Assembly: GCA_014381035.1 (NCBI GenBank)
Contig: JACMIS010000008.1
Span: 1 to 5,067, forward strand
Source of the DNA: Armatimonadota bacterium
GTDB lineage: Bacteria > Armatimonadota > Armatimonadia > Armatimonadales > Armatimonadaceae
Direction: 5' to 3'
Length of the DNA: 5,067 nucleotides
Shown here: in pieces, positions 1 to 5,067 of the stretch
Numbering within the stretch: the stretch's first letter is position 1
Layout of the letters: the number at the start of each line of letters is the position of its first letter
Made by a program: the position numbers and the translations under genes
The notes under the pieces: generated by a model
Databases searched by the model: none
Seen by the model: only the letters and a program-made list of their open reading frames with translations
Told to the model about the DNA's origin: nothing

Positions 1-226
1 CCATGCTCATGACCGAAACGTCAATGTCGGGATTGCGCCTCTCGAACTCGGCAATCTGTGCTTCGAGACCGGCGGAGTCCTTGCCCAGTTGCAGTCCCCA
101 GACCACTAACTTCGTCGGCTTGACACTTCCGGAATCGGATTTATTCGTTTGTGCCCCGGCAAAGTTCGCCACCAAGAATAGCAGTGACAGAAGTGAGGCG
201 TAGCGAAAGAAAAAAGAAAATCTCAT
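1..226 (-). CDS. ABC transporter extracellular solute (sugar)-binding protein, family 1, N-terminal part; runs off the left edge
   Basis: Only the first 75 codons are present and the reading frame is still open at base 1. Residues 1-25 form a clear Sec signal peptide: MRF start, arginines at 2 and 8, a Leu/Phe-rich core, and an AGA-Q SPase I site after residue 25. There is no lipobox cysteine. The mature part has a short Lys/Ser/Asp-rich linker, then the first beta strand KLVVWGLQLG (39-48) and a helix ending EFERRNPDIDV (60-70). This is the usual opening of family-1 sugar-binding proteins, which capture a sugar or oligosaccharide outside the membrane and deliver it to an ABC permease. The permease genes would be expected beyond the left edge. 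Neither the ATG at 226 nor an in-frame ATG at 244 has a good Shine-Dalgarno; 226 was chosen because it gives the more typical signal-peptide start. The substrate cannot be told from this fragment. Confidence 0.85.
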   Translation of the reverse strand, partial: MRFSFFFRYASLLSLLFLVANFAGAQTNKSDSGSVKPTKLVVWGLQLGKDSAGLEAQIAEFERRNPDIDVSVMSM

Positions 227-297
227 AATAGTCAAGACTAGCATAGCGCGTCCGAACCACTTCGTGCCTGGGTTCGGGAAGAGCGGGCACAGAACTC

Positions 298-327
298 ATT
301 GTATGTCAGCGGGAGCCCGCAAGTAAA
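298..327 (-). promoter_or_regulatory. Candidate sigma70-type promoter for the solute-binding protein gene
   Basis: Read on the minus strand, TTTACT (322-327) and TACAAT (298-303) are separated by 18 bases. The -10 matches the consensus at 5 of 6 positions and the -35 at 4 of 6. Transcription would start near 291, giving a leader of about 65 nt before the ATG at 226. The spacer contains a perfect 5-bp inverted repeat (GCGGG 309-313, CCCGC 316-320), which could be a repressor site or simply a GC-rich coincidence. A second, weaker minus-strand candidate lies upstream: TCGACA at 378-383 and TATGCT at 354-359, also 18 bases apart. Motif reading only. Confidence 0.35.
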
Positions 328-419
328 GCCTCAGTGGCATCACGGACGGTTCCAGCATATCCTATACGCGCTCTGATTGTCGAGTATTCCCTATGGCGGA
401 TAAATATAGCCGGGATAGG

Positions 420-459
420 CTTCTTTTTGTCTGCCCGCGTTCCGGCAAGACAAAAGAAG
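420..459. repeat. Long inverted repeat (imperfect hairpin, 15 bp) upstream of the VWA gene
   Basis: The arms are 420-435 and 444-459 around an 8-base loop (CGCGTTCC). Fifteen base pairs form, with one unpaired T (424) on the left arm and one unpaired A (447) on the right. No T-run follows on either strand, so it is not an ordinary intrinsic terminator. It ends 191 bp before the VWA start codon and 194 bp from the solute-binding protein start. It could be an operator for a dimeric regulator or an RNA structure in a long leader. The arms are unusually poly-T/poly-A in a GC-rich genome, so a chance match is less likely but not excluded. Confidence 0.6.
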
Positions 460-639
460 GATCAGTATTGTTGATGACAGTGTTTTCCCAGAAATTACCG
501 TGAAGGACACCGGAAAAAATATAGGGGGAATTTCGTGGTTAGCCGTCACCTTTTCGGGACATTGTCCGTTATATCATAGGCACAACACGTCATTCGTTGC
601 TAACCTGCCGCAATTCAAACGATTGTTTTCTTGTATTTT

Positions 640-645
640 AGGAGG
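640..645 (+). promoter_or_regulatory. Perfect Shine-Dalgarno for the VWA gene
   Basis: AGGAGG lies 5 bases before the ATG at 651. An in-frame stop (TAG, 639-641) lies immediately upstream, so 651 is the first possible ATG in this frame. Together these fix the start. Confidence 0.9.
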
Positions 646-650
646 AGCCA

Positions 651-1649
651 ATGAAACGATTCCGATTTTCCGCCGCCCTGAGTCTTGTTCTGACCCTGCT
701 ACCCACAGGAGCTTTCGCCGCCGACGAAGCGACGTTGCCGCCCACCCCGTCTACCGAGGAGGCACTTGTTGCGAAGGAAACACCCGTAGTTTCCGAAGAA
801 TCCGCCCCGGTCGTGGACCTCGTGTTCTGCATCGACGTTTCGGGAAGCATGCGAGGCTATATGCCCGTCCTCAAGGCGACAATCGTGTCCCTCATCCAGC
901 GAACCGTGCGACAACATCCCGGTCACACGGTTCGTCTGGGATTGGTACGATACGGCGACGGCGCGAAGCGGTACTTCGTCCTCGACCTGAGCGAGAACCA
1001 ACCCCGCTTTCTCCAACACCTGCAGGATACCGCCTCCGACATGGGGGGAGCGGAATTCGTCGGCGACGTTGTCAAGAAAAGTACCGAGGAGTTGAGCTGG
1101 TCTAAAAATGCCGCCGCCCGTCGCCTCTATGTGCTCGGCAATGAATCCGCCCTACAAGGTCCTGTGTCACTGGAGGAAGCGATAAAGTCGGCGCGGGAAA
1201 AATCGGTTACGGTCTCCGCCGCGTATTGCGCCTTCCCAACAGGCAGATCTCAGGGAAGTGACCAGCAGGATGTCCGAAACTGGTTTGGGAGCGAGTGGAA
1301 GACCAAAAGCACGTGGATAGAAGTCGCCCGCCTTGGGGGCGGCGAGTTCATGCAGATCGTCTCCCAGAGGGGCAACATACTTCCGGGAAAACAACCGCTT
1401 CTCGCAGTCGCGTGGGACCCTGCGAAGGCGTTGCGGTTTGCGGACTATCTGACCGGACCTACTGCGCAGTCGCGCGAGACTACGGAGCGATTTCAGGGGA
1501 CCATTGACCGGTTGCAGATTCAGAACACGCTCCGTTCGCTGGGCGTCCGGGGGGCGACGGTTCCCGTCGGTTCCGACCCGCTCGAAGCCGGTGTCATGCG
1601 TTACTACGATCAGAATCCGCAGGACGCCACGTATTTGATCCGGCTTTAA
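651..1649 (+). CDS. Exported von Willebrand factor A (VWA) domain protein
   Basis: A 332-residue protein with a Sec signal peptide: KRFRF n-region, hydrophobic core from residue 8, cleavage after AFA at 23. A Pro/Glu/Thr-rich linker (about 28-53) leads to a VWA fold. Strand 1 carries the metal-binding DVSGSM (62-67; Asp62, Ser64, Ser66 form the DxSxS MIDAS core), followed by helix KATIVSLIQR and strand RLGLVRYGDG (96-104). The usual MIDAS threonine region reads GGAEFVGD (132-139), and the usual TDG turn is replaced by GNES (163-166). WIEVARLGGGEFMQI (222-236) is the typical last helix and strand of these domains. There is no membrane anchor, lipobox or sortase motif, so it is probably periplasmic or secreted. 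VWA domains mediate metal-dependent protein binding; the partner is unknown. Cys60 and Cys193 could pair. Residues 255-332 form a helical tail I do not recognise. The gene stands alone, convergent with the regulator downstream. Confidence 0.93.
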   Translation: MKRFRFSAALSLVLTLLPTGAFAADEATLPPTPSTEEALVAKETPVVSEESAPVVDLVFCIDVSGSMRGYMPVLKATIVSLIQRTVRQHPGHTVRLGLVRYGDGAKRYFVLDLSENQPRFLQHLQDTASDMGGAEFVGDVVKKSTEELSWSKNAAARRLYVLGNESALQGPVSLEEAIKSAREKSVTVSAAYCAFPTGRSQGSDQQDVRNWFGSEWKTKSTWIEVARLGGGEFMQIVSQRGNILPGKQPLLAVAWDPAKALRFADYLTGPTAQSRETTERFQGTIDRLQIQNTLRSLGVRGATVPVGSDPLEAGVMRYYDQNPQDATYLIRL

Positions 1650-1660
1650 GACGCCAAGGC

Positions 1661-1711
1661 GCGGTTGGCAGGAAACCGGGAGGGTACCGGCGGTGTAATC
1701 CTGCCAGCCGC
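1661..1711. terminator. Likely bidirectional terminator hairpin between convergent genes
   Basis: A 13-bp stem pairs 1661-1673 with 1699-1711, with one G-T mismatch (a G·U wobble in plus-strand RNA). The 25-base loop contains a further small CCGG/CCGG stem (1676-1679, 1687-1690). The stem starts 12 bp after the VWA stop codon and lies 53 bp beyond the regulator's stop, which is where both convergent transcripts should end. Neither side has a clear U-tract, so termination may need Rho, or the hairpin may mainly protect 3' ends. A further 7-bp inverted pair (AAGACGC 1648-1654, GCGTCTT 1733-1739) encloses the whole structure. Confidence 0.5.
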
Positions 1712-1760
1712 AGGCGGTGCAAAATAGTGAAAGCGTCTTCGACAGCACGGGCATACAAGG

Positions 1761-1774
1761 GGCTCACGGCTCAC
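1761..1774. repeat. Tandem 7-bp duplication across the regulator's stop codon
   Basis: Two perfect adjacent copies of GGCTCAC (1761-1767 and 1768-1774). The stop codon of the minus-strand regulator (TGA, complement of 1764-1766) lies in the first copy. With only one copy, the reading frame would shift and run on through the intergenic hairpin to a TAA near 1646. The duplication therefore sets the present C-terminus. Confidence 0.7.
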
Positions 1775-4700
1775 GGGGTTTAAAAACCTCCTCCGAAGCC
1801 ATCGCCGTTATCTGCGTCGGCGGCGAGTGGAAACTTTCGTGCCATGTGCGTGAGAAGGCGTCCTCACCCAATCGGGACCGGGCGTGACCCAACCAGCTTT
1901 CTTTCATGGTGCGGCTTGATGGCGGTAGCGAAACCCCGATCACATTGCGCAACCCCTGCGCCGCCGCGAGGAGGCGTACCGCCCTTTCAGGCTGAGAAGA
2001 AAGGGCGCAAAGAAGTGCCATCCCTTCAAGCGTGTAACAGATGCCCTCCTGGTCGCCCAGATCCTGAAAAAACCGTCGGCACTCTTGTAGATGCCGTGCC
2101 GCTTCAGCAAATTGTTCGCGGCGGCAGGCGATCAGTCCCAGCAACAACTCACCGCGTGCCAATCCGCGCCGGTTGCCAATCTCCCGCGACAGCGCGAGGC
2201 TTTCGTGGCAAAGGGCGACGGCGTGTTCGTAATCCTTCTTCTTTCCGGCTACCGATGCCATGATCATCATCGCGAAGGATTGCCCCCATCTGTGCTCGTT
2301 CTCGCGGGAAAGTGTCAGGCACTGCTCACTCATGGTTTGAGCCGTGGCATAATCTTCCTGCTCGAAAGCGTTCCGACTCAGGTAGGCAAGACAGAACACG
2401 GCACTGGTTCGGGCATCCGTGCGCAGAAAAAAGGCGAGACTTTCCGCCAGCATTTCGTTCGCTATCGCGTACTCTCCCACCGTGCCGAGGACACTGCCCA
2501 GCACCAGTACCGTCACGAAATAGCCCTCGTCGTCCGCCAATTCGCGCCAGAGCAGGAGGCTTCGCTCCAGTAGTTGCCGCGCCTTCCGGTAATCGTCCTG
2601 AATCCAGGCGAGTATTCCGGCACCGAAAAGTGCCTTGGCATGCCCCGCGGAGGTTTGCTGATGTCCTCGTCGGAGCGTGCCTTCCACCCACTCCCGCCCC
2701 TCGGTCCAGTAGCCGCCCATGTACCAGAACTGCGCCAGCGTCCCCGCCAACCGCATCCCTGTTTCGCACCCGTCGCCCAGATCGCGGCTGTATTCCAGTG
2801 CGGCACGCAGGTTATCGTGCTCCGCTTCGAGCCGTGCCGTCCACGTCGGACCGTCCTCGTCCCACAACGCGGCTTCGGCTTCCCCGGCGAGCCGGAGAAA
2901 CCACTTCGCGTGCCGCTCGCGTGTGCTCGGGGCTTCGCCGGTCTCGACAAGCCGCTCCCGCGCGTACTGGCGCACCGTTTCCAGAAGGCGGTAGCGCATC
3001 CCTCCCCCGGACGTCTCGACCTCGGCAACCACCAGAGACTTGTTCACGAGATTGGACAGGCGATCCAATACGGTCGTCTTATTCCCCGTTTCGGCACAGA
3101 TCGCTTCCACCGACTCCAGAGTGCATCCGCCCGCGAAGACGGACAGGCGGCGTAGCAAGAGGCGTTCCGATTCGTCCAGAAGGTCATAACTCCAGTCAAT
3201 CGTCGCGCGGAGCGTTTGCTGACGCGGTAGGGCGGCTCGACTCCCGCCGGTGAGCAGATTGAAACAGTCACCCAGACGTTGCGAGAGTTGTTCGACGGCC
3301 AGGGCACCCGTCCGGGCGGCGGCTAATTCGATTGCCAGGGGGCTACCATCCAGACGGCGGCAGATCTCTACCACTGCCGGAAGGTTGCCGACGGTCAGCG
3401 CGAAAGACGGGTGGCTGAAGACAGCGCGGTCGGTGAAGAGATGCACCGCCTCATATTTGTGCACACACTCGACAGGCAACACCTCCAGGGATTCGGGCAG
3501 TGTCAAAGAAGGGACACGGTATACGAACTCGCCCCCCACGCGGAGTATCTCCCGGCTGGTCGCCAGGATACGCAGGCGCGGGCAGTGTCGTAGGAGTCGG
3601 TCCGCGAGTTCCGCGCATCCTTCCAGAAGGTGCTCACAGTTATCCAGCAATAGGAGAAGAGAGCGTGGGCGCAGGTGTGCTTCCACGGTTTCCTGAAGGG
3701 GAGTACCTGCCCGCTCCGATACGCCCAGCACCGCCGCTATCGCCTGCGGCAGGAGGGATGGGTCGGATAGCGGTGCCAGTTCGACCAGCCAGACGCCGTC
3801 GGGATAGTCTCCGTCCAGTGCCGCTCCCGCCCGCAAGGCGAGGCGCGTCTTGCCGCTACCACCCGCACCGGTCAGTGTCAGCAGGCGTGGTGCCGGATCA
3901 CCCCCCCGTAGCAGGCGGCTTATCTCCTCGATTTCCTGATGCCGCCCGATGAACGAGGTGCGTGGATGCGGCAGATTATTCCGGCGGTGTGCCGATTCTG
4001 ACGCGGCGGGGGTGCTCATGGGTGATCCGGTTATCGTCTGGGATGCCGGAGACGGAAGGCGTTTGTCCTGCAAACCGTTCGACTTTGGCGTAATCCGGGC
4101 ACGATTTCGGGCGTCGGCACGCAGCTGTTCGAATACAACCCGCGTCTGAGGGTCTGGCTCTGCCGCCATTTCCCGGCGTAACCGCGTCCGAAACCAGCGA
4201 TAGGCAAGGACGGCGGCGGCGTAGCTCCCGTTTTGCGCCAGTGCCTGCATCAAGGCGCGTTGCGCCGTTTCCCGCAACGGGTCCATGGCGATGGCGCGGC
4301 GAAGATAATGCGCGGCAGTGGCAGAATCGCCGCGTTCCGTCGCCCCCGCCGCCAGCGATTCGAGTGCTCGCAGATAGGCTTGACCGCGTACCTCGCGTTC
4401 CGCGAGAACCCATTCTTCGAGGCAACTTTCCAGAAGCGGTCCCCGGTACAGTGCCGTCGCACGTTCCAGCGAGACGGCATCCCCGCGTGCTACCGCGTGG
4501 TCAAAAAGAAGGACGTCTACGGAGGTGCCTGCCGTATCCAGGCAAAGTACCCGGGGCGAGGGCGCGTGAAGGCGATGCGATTGCGCTCCCAACGCGCGGC
4601 GCAGGTCCACGAGGCTCAGACGCAGGTTGGCGTAGGCGCGTTGCTCCGAACTTTCGGGCCACAGCGTTGCCGCGAGCCACTCGCGCTCGATTTCGCGCCC

Positions 4701-4841
4701 CTGCCGTAGCGCGAGCAGTCCCAGAAGCGACTGCCCCTTACGCGTGCGCAGGCGCGGCATCGGGTGCCCTTCCACCCGCACAGCGAAGGACCCAAAAAGA
4801 AAGATTTCCAGAGCCGGGGACGGTTCCGCATGCTCCACCAT
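1764..4841 (-). CDS. AfsR/SARP-like STAND transcriptional regulator (wHTH-BTAD-NB-ARC-TPR)
   Basis: A 1025-residue cytoplasmic regulator. Residues 11-103 form an OmpR-type winged helix (LFGSFAVRVEG, LRTRKGQSLLGLLAL, LWPESSEQRAYANLR). Residues 108-245 form the bacterial transcriptional activator domain (YRGPLLESCLEEWV, RAIAMDPLRETAQRALM). A Ser/Pro-rich linker (246-290) joins them to an NB-ARC ATPase: entry motif RTSFIGR (294-300), Walker A GAGGSGKT (325-332), Walker B LLLLLDNCEH (395-404), sensor-like LATSRE (426-431), and GxP motif GSPLAIELAAAR (499-510). A second winged helix follows (TIDWSYDLLDESERLLLRRL, 547-566; SVFAGG, 567-572). From about 690 to 965 there are roughly seven TPR-like helical pairs, the last six repeating every 38-40 residues (from about 734, 772, 812, 852, 892, 932). 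In this family the TPRs sense a ligand or partner, ATP binding drives assembly, and the N-terminus binds direct repeats and recruits RNA polymerase. Key ATPase residues look intact. The start is supported by GGAGAGG 5 bases upstream. It is divergent from a probable methyltransferase gene, its likeliest target. Confidence 0.96.
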   Translation of the reverse strand: MVEHAEPSPALEIFLFGSFAVRVEGHPMPRLRTRKGQSLLGLLALRQGREIEREWLAATLWPESSEQRAYANLRLSLVDLRRALGAQSHRLHAPSPRVLCLDTAGTSVDVLLFDHAVARGDAVSLERATALYRGPLLESCLEEWVLAEREVRGQAYLRALESLAAGATERGDSATAAHYLRRAIAMDPLRETAQRALMQALAQNGSYAAAVLAYRWFRTRLRREMAAEPDPQTRVVFEQLRADARNRARITPKSNGLQDKRLPSPASQTITGSPMSTPAASESAHRRNNLPHPRTSFIGRHQEIEEISRLLRGGDPAPRLLTLTGAGGSGKTRLALRAGAALDGDYPDGVWLVELAPLSDPSLLPQAIAAVLGVSERAGTPLQETVEAHLRPRSLLLLLDNCEHLLEGCAELADRLLRHCPRLRILATSREILRVGGEFVYRVPSLTLPESLEVLPVECVHKYEAVHLFTDRAVFSHPSFALTVGNLPAVVEICRRLDGSPLAIELAAARTGALAVEQLSQRLGDCFNLLTGGSRAALPRQQTLRATIDWSYDLLDESERLLLRRLSVFAGGCTLESVEAICAETGNKTTVLDRLSNLVNKSLVVAEVETSGGGMRYRLLETVRQYARERLVETGEAPSTRERHAKWFLRLAGEAEAALWDEDGPTWTARLEAEHDNLRAALEYSRDLGDGCETGMRLAGTLAQFWYMGGYWTEGREWVEGTLRRGHQQTSAGHAKALFGAGILAWIQDDYRKARQLLERSLLLWRELADDEGYFVTVLVLGSVLGTVGEYAIANEMLAESLAFFLRTDARTSAVFCLAYLSRNAFEQEDYATAQTMSEQCLTLSRENEHRWGQSFAMMIMASVAGKKKDYEHAVALCHESLALSREIGNRRGLARGELLLGLIACRREQFAEAARHLQECRRFFQDLGDQEGICYTLEGMALLCALSSQPERAVRLLAAAQGLRNVIGVSLPPSSRTMKESWLGHARSRLGEDAFSRTWHESFHSPPTQITAMASEEVFKPREP

Positions 4842-4846
4842 GTTTG

Positions 4847-4853
4847 CCTCTCC
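4847..4853 (-). promoter_or_regulatory. Shine-Dalgarno for the AfsR-like regulator
   Basis: GGAGAGG on the minus strand, 5 bases before the ATG at 4841. It supports this start over internal methionines such as residue 28, which would cut into the winged-helix domain. Confidence 0.75.
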
Positions 4854-4871
4854 GCGGCGATGATTTTTTTT

Positions 4872-4901
4872 ATGATAACACTTTTTCCCGCATTCTGATA
4901 A
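4872..4901 (-). promoter_or_regulatory. Candidate promoter of the AfsR-like regulator
   Basis: On the minus strand, TTATCA (complement of 4896-4901) and TATCAT (complement of 4872-4877) are separated by 18 bases. Matches to the sigma70 hexamers are 4 of 6 and 5 of 6. Transcription would begin near 4865, giving a leader of about 24 nt. Two of the three GATAAC repeats overlap these hexamers, so a protein bound there would directly affect the regulator's own expression. Confidence 0.4.
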
Positions 4902-4915
4902 CGCCGACGATAACG
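4874..4915. promoter_or_regulatory. Three GATAAC direct repeats: candidate operator of the AfsR-like regulator
   Basis: On the plus strand, GATAACA lies at 4874-4880, GATAACG at 4897-4903 and GATAACG at 4909-4915. All three have the same orientation, with start-to-start spacings of 23 and 12 bp, about two turns and one turn of the helix. SARP-family proteins are known to bind heptameric direct repeats about 11 or 22 bp apart, placed just upstream of the -10 of the target promoter. The array lies between the regulator and the gene it is divergent from. The spacing is one base longer than the textbook value, and the motif is AT-rich, so some chance contribution is possible. Confidence 0.5.
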
Positions 4916-4924
4916 CCCGCCTGA

Positions 4925-4930
4925 GATACT
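4925..4930 (+). promoter_or_regulatory. Candidate -10 element of the rightward gene
   Basis: GATACT matches the -10 consensus at 4 of 6 positions and begins 9 bases after the last GATAAC repeat. No acceptable -35 lies 16-18 bases upstream, which is what an activator-dependent SARP-type promoter looks like. It would give a purine-rich leader of about 78 nt before the ATG at 5015. Confidence 0.35.
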
Positions 4931-5014
4931 GTTCGTGACCGAAACGGAGGCGAAAGCGAAGCGGTTGTTGCGACGCGAGCCTTTCATCGGCGGAAAGAGA
5001 ACGAGGAAACGAAA

Positions 5015-5067
5015 ATGACTATCGACACGAACAAACTGAACGAATTTATGGGCAGGGCAGTGATGGA
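5015..5067 (+). CDS. Probable SAM-dependent methyltransferase, N-terminus only; runs off the right edge
   Basis: Seventeen complete codons are visible, reading MTIDTNKLNEFMGRAVM. A Shine-Dalgarno-like GAGGA (5003-5007) lies 7 bases before the ATG. The LNxFMGxxV pattern right after a short polar start resembles the opening of class I methyltransferases with an N-terminal winged-helix dimerisation domain (the Rv2258c-like group), where it usually continues into a DxGAA segment. No catalytic motif is inside the window, so the assignment rests on this short N-terminus alone. The gene is divergent from the AfsR-like regulator and downstream of the GATAAC repeats. If the family call is right, it could modify a small molecule under that regulator's control; this is inference. 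Confidence 0.5.
   Translation, partial: MTIDTNKLNEFMGRAVM

Larger units (their letters stand above)
227..650. other. Divergent intergenic region, 424 bp, no gene seen
   Basis: This stretch separates the solute-binding protein gene (minus) from the VWA gene (plus). I find no convincing small gene: a GTG-initiated frame from 500 has no ribosome-binding site and runs into the VWA gene in the wrong frame. The region is more AT-rich than the flanking genes, as expected for regulatory DNA. It holds inverted repeats at 252-258/271-277 (CCGAACC/GGTTCGG, perfect 7 bp), 309-313/316-320 (perfect 5 bp) and 420-459 (15 bp, separate entry). For the plus strand, -10-like TATATC/TATCAT sequences at 570-577 have no good -35. 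TTGTCG (377-382) with GATAAA (399-404), 16 bases apart, is a weak alternative; it would place the 420-459 hairpin in a leader of about 240 nt. No plus-strand promoter can be called with confidence. Confidence 0.6.

Noticed and set aside
3..203. 66-codon plus-strand frame at the left edge
   Set aside because: Antisense to the solute-binding protein N-terminus, whose signal peptide and first strand are clear on the minus strand.
420..459. Intrinsic terminator reading of the 15-bp hairpin
   Set aside because: No U-run follows on either strand, and it lies between divergent genes, where no transcript is expected to end.
500..1105. GTG-initiated frame overlapping the start of the VWA gene
   Set aside because: No ribosome-binding site, different frame from the VWA gene, and an Arg/His-rich composition once inside it.
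1167..1754. 195-codon open frame on the minus strand opposite the VWA gene
   Set aside because: It lies mostly antisense to a gene with a signal peptide, VWA motifs and a perfect ribosome-binding site. It has no Shine-Dalgarno of its own, and its translation resembles no family I know.
2312..3253. 313-codon plus-strand open frame inside the regulator
   Set aside because: Arg/Pro/Ser-rich translation typical of the antisense of a GC-rich gene, with no motifs and no ribosome-binding site. The opposite strand encodes clear NB-ARC and TPR segments.
4241..4924. 227-codon plus-strand open frame opposite the N-terminus of the regulator
   Set aside because: Antisense shadow of the winged-helix and BTAD coding sequence. 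It reads through the divergent promoter region and has a low-complexity Arg/Pro/Ala composition.
1..5067. CRISPR array, tRNA, rRNA, insertion sequence or phage gene
   Set aside because: No spaced direct repeats of CRISPR length, no cloverleaf or rRNA-like stretch, and no transposase- or integrase-like protein seen on either strand.

Overview
The window is about 58-60% GC and bacterial. It holds four protein-coding genes with strong or fair support; two of them run off the ends. Signal peptides of the ordinary Sec/SPase I kind, a family-1 sugar-binding protein, a secreted VWA protein and a long AfsR-like regulator (wHTH-BTAD-NB-ARC-TPR) outside any obvious actinomycete context would suit a GC-rich environmental phylum such as Armatimonadota, Gemmatimonadota, Planctomycetota or Chloroflexota. 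Armatimonadota is my best guess, but it rests on the general feel of the proteins and is an inference only.

Layout, left to right. Positions 1-226 (minus) are the first 75 codons of an exported ABC-transporter solute-binding protein; the rest lies beyond the left edge. Positions 227-650 are a divergent non-coding region with a candidate minus-strand promoter, several short inverted repeats and a 15-bp hairpin at 420-459. Positions 651-1649 (plus) encode a 332-residue exported von Willebrand factor A (VWA) domain protein with a perfect Shine-Dalgarno. Positions 1650-1763 separate two convergent genes and contain a 13-bp stem-loop, the likely bidirectional terminator. Positions 1764-4841 (minus) encode a 1025-residue SARP/AfsR-type STAND regulator. 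Positions 4842-5014 are a divergent promoter region with three GATAAC repeats. From 5015 (plus) the first 17 codons of another gene enter the window, probably a SAM-dependent methyltransferase.

How they may work together. The best-supported regulatory unit is at the right end: the AfsR-like protein is divergent from the putative methyltransferase. The shared intergenic DNA carries three direct repeats spaced 12 and 23 bp apart, close to the one- and two-turn spacing used by SARP activators. The last repeat ends 9 bp before a -10-like hexamer that has no good -35 partner. This suggests that the regulator activates the divergent gene and may control its own promoter. The solute-binding protein and the VWA protein are both exported and divergently placed, but the sequence shows no functional link between them.
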